64,000 bases of DNA from Leptodactylus fallax (Eukaryota; Chordata; Amphibia; Anura; Leptodactylidae), in contig CAMRHE010000011.1 of assembly GCA_947044405.1 (NCBI GenBank), positions 5,438,501 through 5,502,500 on the forward strand, written 5' to 3'. A program made the translations under genes and the position numbers. Of this stretch, positions 49,901 through 61,900 are shown one piece after another; the first letter of the stretch is position 1, and each line of letters opens with the position of its first letter. Under the pieces are notes generated by a model. The model was not told the DNA's origin and did not search any database. It saw nothing but the letters and a program-made list of their open reading frames with translations.

Positions 49901-52900
49901 CACCAATGAAAATGACTAACACTGATCAAAAATGCAAAACAAATGTAGAGATTCTCCATCCACTAGCTCGGGAACAACTAAGAACTAGAGAAAGAGCCTG
50001 CAAAGAGAAAAATGGTGGAATAATGCCATATAAATAGCCAGTCTTCGTGTACTACAGTAGTCTTCATGTACTACACAAATACACACCAGCATATTCATTT
50101 ATCTGAAATGACAGGGATGCATTAAAAAAAATGCAACCCTAACTATCTTACATGCAATGGCTAAGCATTTAGAACTCTCCTGCTTCTTAACACAGAGCTT
50201 TCCTGGCTAGCATTTCATCACCTCTATCCAAAGAATCTAATATTACAATTTGCATTTAATCTTTTATTTTTTTTTAATGACCCACCTTTTCTTTCATTTT
50301 CAGAACTTCACTATCTGTTTCATAGTTTCTGGATCCTTCTCTCAAAGTACTTCTTTGTTCAGTGCCTTCATAGTCTTTGAGTTTCTTTTTGGCAGTTTTT
50401 AAAAGTTTCTTTAGCCTGCGCAAAACAATGGAAGAAAATTATGGTATAGATAAACAATCTCCAACATATTACAGTCCCAGCATAATGGATGACATTTTAG
50501 CAATTCTCATCTACATACTGTGGAATAAAAAGCAAAATGTATGTTGTGGATTTTCACTGCATATTTCAACGTTTGCAAGGCACAAGGTGAAACCTGCTCC
50601 AAAATCCACAGCTAAATCTGCATGCGAAATAAACATTTAAAATGTTAACTGTAAACTACACATTTCTTCTGCTGCAAATTCCATTCCACGTGGACATATT
50701 CTTACAGTATGCCTTCAGTTAGGAGTCCATGTGCGCTCTCATGCCAAAATGGATGGCAGTAGACAAAGCCATGAGAGTAGCCAGTTCAGTTGTCAAAAGT
50801 TGTTTACATGCATCTAGACCAGCACTTGTAACTGGAGGTATACTTTAAAATGTAAAGGAGAAAATGTTTGCTATTAGAATCCAACGTTTTGCTTCAAAAG
50901 GTCTGGCATCATACGTTAAAAACCTCAAAGATTCTGGTACTTAAAAGAGTATATTCCATCTGATATATTTCATAAGTGTGTCAGTTGGCAATACTCCTTT
51001 AATGTTGAAATTAATAACCAGCTTTCTAGTTAATAACACAAGCAGGGGACAAAAAGTGTCATTGTCAAATGTAGCATTTCACTGTATATCAAGTGACACT
51101 TAAGATTTTTCTATGAGTGTGGTGATCCAGCAGTGCCTTCTACTGACCTTGGTTGCTACTTCCTAAACAATGGCCCAAACGTATTGAGGTAATTTAGTAA
51201 CAAGCAGCAGGAGTGTGGAAAAAGGGACTACTTTTTTATTTAAAATGGGAGAACACCACTTTATCCATACCAGGTTTTCATTTCTCATAGGCCCCATGCA
51301 GACGACTGTGTGTGTAGTGAGTAGTGGGCCGAGTTTGCAGTGGTATACAGTCAGTTGATACTAAGAGTCACATCCAAGTGCATTCTGTGATGTATACAAG
51401 TCTATGGAGGCTTCCAATCCGTTGCAATGACAGTGACGATTATAGAGCAGGTCTAATCCTGATCCGTGACATCAGAACGGATCGGAAGCCCCCATAAATG
51501 TATCACGAAATGCACTCGGATGACACACAGAGTAATATACAGCGTATTGCAGTTGTAGTACAGTTGTATTGCAATCTATGGGACTTGCAATCAAATTATT
51601 GCAGGTTCAAGCCCCCTGGGAGGGGGGGGGTCTAATAAAATAGTAAAATAGTTAAAAAAAAAAAAAAAAAATTTTTTAAATATATATAAAAAAAATAAAA
51701 AATGAAAAAGTTCTAAATCACCCCCTTTCCCTAGAATACATATAAAAGTAGAAAATTACTGTGAAACACATACACATTAGGTATCCCTGTGTCTGAAAAT
51801 GCCTGGTCTACAAACTTATAAAAATAGTTTTCCAATAGGGTGAACATCATAGCGGGAAAAAGTATCAAGTAAGTGCCGAACTGCCGTTTATTTCACTGTT
51901 TCGCCTCTGATTTCAATAAAAAGTGATCAAAGCAATAGACATTCCCCAAAATGGTACAACTAAAAAGTACACCTGACCCCACAAAAAGAGATGCCCTATG
52001 CATCCCCGTACAGCTGCAGGACCACCTGTCAATGTGGTCTTGCAGCTGTTGCAAAACTACAACTCCCATATATTAAATATTTTACCACATTTTTTGCTTC
52101 AAAATTTTTTTCCCTATTTCCCTCCTCTAAGACCTAGGTGCGTCTTATGGTCCGGTATGTCTTATAGTTGAAAAAATACGGTATCTGAAAGGTAGGTCAT
52201 CTGCAATATTTTTTAATGTATTAGGTAACAAAGCAATACAATTAGTATTGTTATAGTTTTAAGCTGTATCTTGTCTAAACTAATGTTTTACCATTTTGAG
52301 GGCATACTGTTTTATTTGTTCACACACAGAACTGCACTTTTTATAAATGTTTAGTCTTACGTAGGATACATTCAAAGTGATTAAAATGGCTGATAAAAAA
52401 ATAGCTCTGATGTGGAGACATTGTAGCATGGTAACCATGCTAGTCTCTGGGGGCTGGGCTTGTTGTTAAGCAGTCATCTAATTTTAACTGGGTGTTCCCT
52501 AGCAAAAGCTCAACTATTTTATGGTCTATTCATTTGGATATTTTAAAACATATCTTTATAAAAATAAAATAAAATAGAATAAAAAATGTACTTACCCAGT
52601 CACTTCTTGCTGCATTTTATTACTCCTCTTCATTTCTTGATCAAATCTTTCCTCTATTGATTTCTTTTGATCTGCCAATTTCTTCAGTTTCTTTTTCTCA
52701 ACTGCAAGCTTAGTGAGACATCATAACTATAAATGACTAAACTTTAAAAATCATTGCAATGACATAAGCAAGAATTACAAGTAGATATGAAGGACAAATC
52801 TGAATTAAGTAAAATATTTAGACTAAGGCACTATGGGATTAGCCAGAATCCCATCCACTTTGCAGGTACTGTAAAACGCTGTGGCAAAATTTGCTGCATT

Positions 52901-55900
52901 TACACTATGTGGGGCCCCGGCCTTAAAAGGATTTGTGCACCTACGTGACTATATCCATCCATAGAATATGCCATAAATGCTGAGATGGGAATATCCCTTT
53001 AAAACACTCTCTAACATGTAAGGAAGACATGTCAGAAAATGTGGGTGTCTCTGAAAAAGACCCACACCCAGAGACGTATTCCTTAGCTGTGAACAAATAT
53101 ACTTTAAGTATAACTGGTAGATTTGTGACCTTTTACCACAGCTAAAGTCCGAAGTAAATGATATTTTAGAAAAGGTGTGGTTGGTGTTTTTTCACAACCA
53201 CGGCGTACCTTGTACTTGCAAAAATGTTTTTTCTATATTTTATTCCCACTAATGGAAAATATGACCGAGCACTAAATTGTCATGAGTTTAGAAATAAAAT
53301 CAATTTGTTAAGATAAAACTTACCTGGTCTGATAAGTTAGCATTTAATCCTTCAAGTTCTGCCAAGCGGACACCTATTTGCGATCTTGATTTCAGCTCCG
53401 CCTCCCAAAGGTTGTGCGAGTCTTGTGCATTTTGAGATAAAGTGGATTGTTTATGCACCTGGATGATAAAACAGACATTATTATAATTTGGGAAACATTA
53501 TACTTGTCTACTATGATTATGGCCTACACAGAATATCTAACTGCAAGAATTTTTCTCATATTACAAGACAGGGTTCACTGAATATTACTGCTGCAGTCAC
53601 CTTACAAAACAAACATTTTTCATGAAAGGATATTTAAAAGTTACGCTAGGGTCATACTAGCGTTCGGCTTTCCGTTCTTCGGGTCCGCTTGGGAACCCAA
53701 AAAACGGAAAGCTAACCTGCTTAAAAAGGGGGACGGAAACCACCTAAGCCTTATTATTCTATATCGTAATTCATTTTCTAAGTAAGCATATAAGTTAGCT
53801 ATGACCAAGAAAAGAAAAAAATTGCGACCCAAATATAAAGAATTTACAGAATTGACTTCGGGTGAATGGTCAGTTTTATACATTCAAGGTCATTCTATGT
53901 TCAAACCTCTTCAAACGCAGATACTCTGAATGATTTGCTTTAATTTGATCCTGCTGATACTGGCAAGACTAAAATATGCCTATGTCATTTTTGCATAAGC
54001 CTCACATTTGAAATTAACTAGAATAAAATGTGTGCATTTGTTAACATGATAGACCAAATTTCACATGATCTATATATAAACTCTGGCCATTGACTATCCC
54101 ATAAGGAGTAATTATAATGTAATGGGTGCCTCATGAGTTTAACAAAGCTGTGGCAGTAGTGGTTCTCATTCTCAGACCCTTACCAAACGCCAGAACCTGT
54201 GCCAAGCTTATTGCAATGCCCCACTGGCCCCTGTCAGCTGTCCACAGAAGTTTGACTGTACATAGCACAATGCTTTAGACAGTGTATCAGCAGGCTTTAT
54301 CAAGGAGGAAAGCTGTTGGAGATCAAAGAGGCGCATTACTCAGCAGAGCAATTGCTGAAGATGTCAGGATCAGAATTCCCAACAGTCACAACTTCTCTCT
54401 ATGACCTGTCAAAAATTTGCTGAAATGATAACCACACTTTAAGTAAAACATAAATTAAGGCGTAGACATTTTATTTTAACACACTCATCAAAATGCAAGA
54501 GAAAGGAAAAATGTATGACAAAATATGCAAAAAAAAAAGCCAAACCTACCTGCTGGTTTAACTTATCTTCTAAACCGATTTTGGTTGACTGCAAATTTGT
54601 AATCAAATCCTCAAGCCGATTGCGCATCTATAAGATTTAGTAAATTATCTGAATCATGTATACAAATGTCAACATTTAAGCATAATGAAACTATTTTGGT
54701 CCCAAAATAAAGTCATAGTTATACTTTGTTTTGACTTACAGATGGCTATTCCTGTGGTAGCTGATTTAAAGGGGAATTCTGATTATTTTAGGTTACCCCT
54801 ATCCACAGGATAGGAGGTAATTTGCTGATCGGTAGGGGTACAACCATTGGGACCCAGGTGTCCTGTCTGACTGTCTGAATGGAGCAGAAGGTCAATAATG
54901 CGCGCTCGTGTTCCAGTCATTCTTTATGGGATAATCAAAGATAGCTGAGTGTTGTACCCAGCTATCTCTATAAGTCTTATAAAAAGTAAAAGGAACAGCG
55001 GTTGCATGTACAACCAGCCACTCGATTTATTTGAGTACGCAAGGAACCTTCATTCTCTTGATCCTCTGGATAGAGAATAACTTGAAATAACTGAAATTCC
55101 TCTTTAAGTATTTAATTATATGATGTATATTATATGTGATGTAACCAAATATAATGAACATATTTTGGAGATGGTTTTGTATATATATTTCATACATGGA
55201 TGACTTACTGAAACGGATTCATGTAGCTCTTTCTGAAGACTTTCAATCTGCCCTGCTTGCTGTTTTGCAGTTGCCTCAATTTTGGCATTTTCAATTTCAA
55301 GTCTGAAACAACAACAAAAAAAAATCCACTTACTAACACAATACTAGTAAAAAAAACAATGGACTTTCTTTGGCCTGGAAAAAAAAAAACCCAGTCATGA
55401 TTTCCTTATTGTGGCCGGATTATGTGCATATAGTGTCCCTGCCCAATAACCTGACTACAATAAGGTAATAATGACTGAGTTTCTTATAAGTGCCAGACCA
55501 TAGAAAATTCCTTCATTCATGGTCGTATCTCTTGGCAACCGATCAAGACAAGATTGTCACCACTAGGATGGAGAAAATCTTTAAACTTCTTAAAAATGTT
55601 TTGCAAAAAATGTTAAGTGTCTACAAATTTAAATATGGTTAAGTTTATGGGAAACCTCTTCAGGCTAAGGCCCCATGTTGTGGAAGAGCTGCTTTTTTTA
55701 TTGCAGATTTTTTTAAAGTCAAGAATGGCTTGGAAAGAAATGGGACATACAAAAGAGGCATTTAAACTTTTCCTGCATTAAATCCACTTTGGCTCAAAAT
55801 ACTGCAGCAAAATCTGCAACAAAAAAGCAGCTCTTCCGCATCATGGGGCATTAAGCCTTCAACTTACTTTTGGACGTGTTCTTCCAGCTGTTTAATCGCC

Positions 55901-58900
55901 TTTTCAGCCCCATTGGCTGCAGTAGAAAATTCTTGAACTTTCTGAATTGCATTGATCATTTCTCTATCTTTATCATCTAAAGCATTCTTCAGCTGGTGGT
56001 TACATCTTTCTGACTGAACAAACTGGTCCTCGAGATCCTGAAGCTGAAAAATAAAACCCAAAATAAAAGCATAGAAACATAAAAATATAGCAAAAAAATA
56101 GTTATTAAAATTATTAAATTGTAAAACCACATTTCATACCTTATTTCTGAACTTTTCTAGTTCTCTTTGAAGTTGTTGCTTCTCCTCTTCGAGGTCATTT
56201 CGATAACGTGTTATTACTTCAAGAGAGGCCTCAGACATAGACAACTTCTTCAAAGCATCAGCAAGCTCCTGCTGAAGCTGCCTAATAGTGCTCTAGGGGG
56301 GAAACATTTGCTTGTGAAGGGATTAATCACTAGCAGCAGGAAGTTTATTTGCAATATTAAAGAGGACCTTTCATGTCCTCAGGCACATGCGGTTTTATAT
56401 ACCGCTAGAAATCCGACATCGGCTTTCCTGTTATGTGCCCCGAAGCTGGAGATATCGGTTAGTTTTGGCACCGATTTCTGCCCACTGTCAGAAGGGCGTT
56501 CCTGACAGTCTAGCTGGGCTTGTGAAGAACGCCCCTTCCTGACAGTACTCGTCCATAGACTGGTACTGGGGCGGCGTTCCTCACAGCTCAGCATCATTGC
56601 TGGGTGGTAACGCCCCCTCTGACAGTACAGGGTTATGGATGAGTACAGTCGGGGGGGGGGGGCGCGTTCCTCACAGCCCAGCTAGACTGTCAGGAACTCC
56701 CTTCTGACAGTGGGCAGAAATCTGTGCCGAAAATAACGGCACCGATATCTCCAGCCCGGGGGCACATAACGGGAAAGCCGACAGTGCTCTAAATTCACGA
56801 TCTCTGCCCACTGTCAGAAGGGCATTCCTGACAGTCCTAGCTGGACTGTCAGGAATGCCCCCCTGACAGTACTCGTCCATAGCTCAGTACTGTCAGAGAG
56901 GGCATTCCTTAGCACCCAGCGATGACGCTGAGCTGTGAGAAACGCCCCCCCAGTACCAGTCTATGGACGAGTACTGTCGGGGAAGGGGGCCTTCCTCACA
57001 GCCCAGCTAGACTGTCAGGAACGCCCTTCTGACAGTGGGCAGACATTGGTTCCGGAACTAACGGCACCAATATCTCCAGTCCCGGTACACATAACGGGAA
57101 TTCAGCGCACTGTCAGCTTTCTAGTGGTATATAAAACCGCATGTGCCTGAGGACATGAAAGGTCCTCTTTAAGGACATGCGGGCCAACTGTTTTACGACA
57201 TGTCATGTTTTCACATAAATTACATGATCATGGCGTGAAGAGAATCTGTCATGTCAAACATGATGTCCCATATCTGGATGATATGTTATAGAATAGGAGG
57301 AGCTGAGCAGATAACATAGCTTATAATTTATTCATGTAGATGTGATTGACAACTTTCCCCATAGAGATAGCTTTCAATCACTGTTTAGCTCAGAAACAAA
57401 AACCAAGAAGAACAGGACTGCTGCCAATCTGGGGTACAATGGTGGTGTGAAGAATGAAGCTTTATTTAGGACAACGCATTTCGTTCTTCCTTCACCACGT
57501 CCAATATGTATTCAATAAGTTTCCGTAGTATAAAAAAAACAAAACGTGTCAATATAAGACTACAACATATACATTTTTTGCTAACTACATGTTTTTAAAG
57601 GGGTTTCCTAAATAAAGATTTATTCTTCTCGCCATTGTTGTACCTGTCACTGACAAAAAGATTTACTCCTGTTTTTCAGTTTGTCCACGTGTCCGGTCAT
57701 CCCCAACACAGGCTACTGGAGGAAACAGCAGCCAATCCCAGTTGTGCCTATCCTAACACAACCCAAATAGATGAACATTTCCATTATCCCTGCCTTTTCA
57801 CCTATTTTGCACTTACCACTCTATGGTGCACCATGTCTTCTTATTTTACAGTCACCAATTAGGACCACCCATTGGACTCCTATGCTCAGACTGAGCAGGA
57901 ATTAAGTGAATATATTATATTGAATATTTTCCCAAAAAACTTTAGATTAACCTGTTTAGTTCTTCTTGGTCCAAAACATTGTCCTTATAGATCAAACTGC
58001 TTGTTTCACTTTAAATGGATCTTTTTTTTTCTTTTGTTTTACAGAAACAATGCCACTTTTATCAGTAGGCTGTATCTGGTATTGCATACTGGCACGTCCC
58101 ATTGATAAAAATGATTCTGGTTCAGACAAACAGACCCCTTTTCTAATCTCTTAATACCTTAAATTTTACAAATGAGGTGACTCTTACCTCACGATCCACT
58201 TTTTCAGTTTCAAGTTTATAAAGTTGTTCCCTTAGCTCATTCGATTTTGTAATCAAATCTTTATTTCTCTCTTCGACTATGTGAACTTGTCTTTCTGTGT
58301 CAGCCCGTAGCTTACTGAATATGTCAGTAAAACGGTCCTGGACATCACTAACAGCCTTTTCTTTGATGATTCCCTTATTCTGCACATCTTCCAGCTGCTG
58401 ACGAAGTTGCATGTTCTCACTAGTAATCTGGGCCAGTCTCTCCTGCATTGACTCTTGCTTCACAGAGTTTTTGTTATTATGGTCTTTTTCCACCTGGAGA
58501 GCTTGTTCAAGGTCTTTAATTTTGGACTGGGCTTGTGACAAGTCTCTTTGTGCATTATCTAAAAGGAGGGTTTTATCTTGTACAGATAAACCTGTTCTAT
58601 GAAGTTCATTTTCCAATCCATTTAACTTTGATTCTGCTCTGCTAAGCTGCTGGGACAAGTGGTTGTGGCTTTCACGCAGGTTGGACAACTCATGATTTAA
58701 TTTGTCTTTAGAACGCAACCACTCATCACGCTCTCTTTGTAGTGTGCGCTCAGTGTCGGTTTTTAAAGCTTGACTTCTTTCAAGATCCTGTATAGTAGAG
58801 TTCATGCGAGAACGAACCGCCTCCAATTCAGTTTCTAGCCTTTCTTTGCTTTGCTTCTCATGCTCTATTTTGGAGCACATCATGGCTGTCTCAGTCTTCA

Positions 58901-61900
58901 GGGCATTGAGCTGTCCATTGTACTGAATCACAGTTTGGGTTAACGTTTCCTCGTTCATTTTTAGATCTTTTCTTAGATCTTCGATTTTTTCTTTTAACAT
59001 TTCATTCTCATCCATATATCTGCTCTCCTCTTCTTGATAATGGGAACGCATATTTTCCATTTCTACTTTAAGAGTTTTTGCTTCTTCTTGTAATGTTATG
59101 TTTCTCATGGCTAAATCTTTCTCCTTCTCATTTGTTTCAGAAGGCTGGTTGAGCATCTGCTGACAAAAGTAAATTATAAATTTCTGTCACTTTTCTGTAT
59201 GACACAAATGTAGTAAAAAAAAATAACACTTGTGCCAGTGTAAATGAAACTATGATTGCTGAATTTTTTGTATTCCATTTGTAACTTACGTCTAACATGT
59301 AGTAGTTTATATGTATAACTTGGAATCCATTTATTTGTCGTTTTTGCATATTATGACAAAGAGAACTCCTTTTTCAAAGGAAGTATAATGAAATATTGTA
59401 AATCATAAATATAGGCCCAAAGCCTTGACACTTGATAATTATAAAGCCACATAAACTCACAGAGGGCATGTGCTGTATATTCATAAAATGCATCATCTAA
59501 CAGAATGATACAAATATTTCTGAAAATATAACTAGCAAAAAAGCAACAACATGGGCGTGTACCATTAGGGTATGTTCACACGTCTGAATTTGCTGCGGAT
59601 TTCGCTCACGAATCTGGGGCAGATTCCGCCCGGAATCCGCCTCCCATTGTTTTCAATAGGAGGCAGAGATTGCAGCAGGACGCGGAAAAAAGAAGCCTCC
59701 TGCTTGATCTTGCCGCGGATTCCATGGCTAATTCAGCCACAGAGTCCGCGACTCGAGACTCCATTCATCTGGGCCTAATCAGAAGCGGGAAGTCGTGACG
59801 GAATGCCGATGCACTGCATCAGCATCCCTTCGCGGCTGGACCACAGGGACGAAAATGCCGGTGGCAGAAAATGAAGAGGAATTTCTCTTCATTTTCCGCC
59901 ATGTGAACATAGCCTTAAAAACACATCCCTTGGGAGCCACTGGTCAGCACATACAAATAATAAGTACAAACAAATAATTAAGAACACCATTGTGGTAAGG
60001 AACACAAGAAGAATTCAAACAATAAACATACCACAACATTTTTAAAGTTTTGTTTTCAACCATTCCAGAAAATCCCTTGAAATAAAAGTAATCTGTCAGT
60101 ATATATATTGATATCAACCTAAATGTTGTTGCCATTACAGATATTAGAAAAAAACTTTTGTCTAAGTTATCTAAAATAATGTATTATCAAGCTACCAGAT
60201 TACCTCTTCATGTTTATTTTTGAGTTTTTTTGCTTCTTCCTCTTCATTCTTTTTCTTTAAATTATTTAAAGTACTTTCATTGAGTACTCTGGCATTGAGT
60301 TCTTGGGTATATAACCGTTGTGCGTCATTCCGTTCTTCTTCAACCTTTAAAATAAAAACAATACATCAAGTAACTATCTGAGGCTAGGTTCACATCTGCG
60401 CTGGGCTCATTGTCTTTCGGGTTTACTGGGGGACCCGAACGACGGAGAGCCCAACTGCCAAAACAGCTGTTACCAGGAGACCCCATAGACTATAATGGTG
60501 TCCGCTGTTTTTTTTATACTGAAACTGGCGGAGAGAAAAGTCCTCCGTACAGGACTTTTCTCTCCACCAATTTTTGGTGGTTTCTGTACTACTTCCGGTT
60601 TCTACATTACTTCCATGACCTTTTACATGACATATGCTTCCACATAAATCAGGTGCATCCTCTGCCAGGTGCCTGCACTGAAAACTATACCTGCGTGTAG
60701 CCGGCAAATATTTCAGGGATCCTTTACACCAGTAAATTGGCACAAATAGTCATAAATATTGCAGAACCGGTAGCACCACGCCACACGAGGACAGTGCAAA
60801 AGTGAAAAAAGTCACAAATTTTTGTGGGAACATTTAGTACTTTTTCATTTTTTTGTATCCCAGAAAAGTGGCATATAAGGCATGATAAACCTCCCCAATA
60901 TATAAGGCATGATAAATCTCCCCAATGTGTAGCACAGTAATTATTCACTCAAAACACAAACATGATCTATTCTACTAAAGTATTATCAACTAAGAAATTT
61001 TTTTTTATGAGGAGGGGGGGGGGGGTCCATGAAAACAGCATAAACTGATATTTGGATGTACATTTTTGGGTTGTGCGCCCCGAAATAATGTTCCACAGGC
61101 CACTGTTGTCCCATCCTGCACTTTTTCTAATCATCATAATCCTCTACTTGATCTACAAAGAAGTATGGGAAAATAAATATCCTGTAGAAGATGTAAGGGA
61201 CCATACTTTTTATCTTCTAGATCTATGTTGTGTATTTAAGACTGCTGGTCACTAAATAGTCCTTTACACTCTTTTAAGGGGGTTTCCCACATAACCACAG
61301 AATATGCCATAAATGTCTGATAGATGTGGGTCCCACCTATGGGAGCTGCACCTATCTGTAAAATGAGCACCCCCCAACCTCCATGCCCTGCTATGTACCT
61401 AGCCACAACCTAGCTGAGAAGACTTTAAACTATTCCACAGGGGACCCTAACATTTACACTCTCCAGTGCTCTCAAGCACTCAAAGCTCAAACATTAGAAA
61501 AGCTATGGCCTTATTAGCACATACAAGAACTAAACATATTAGTTTTAATATAAAAAGTTGCAGTGCTTTCACAAACAGGTAAACCCCCCCCCCACAAAAT
61601 AACAATAACATACAAACAACAAAACAGTTATAAAATATATGGAAGAAAATAACAGAAAATCTATCACTTACAACTATAGTCTTTTCTGCTACCTTAAGGA
61701 TAAGAGAAACAATGGTCTAATTTGATATTTCCCAGCTACACATAGAATTTCCAAACTATAAAAGTCTCAAAAAATGGAGATTAAAAAACACTGAAGGAGA
61801 TCTATCAAGTTTGGCATTTCTGAAAGTTGGAGTGAGATGTGCCTAATTTAATAAGTGCCAGAACTCAACATAAAATTTTGGTAATGGATATCTTCAGAAA

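Noticed and set aside
51597..51620. A tRNA gene
   Set aside because: Only a B-box-like GGTTCAAGCCC is present; no A box, acceptor stem or anticodon arm could be built. Kept as SINE-like.
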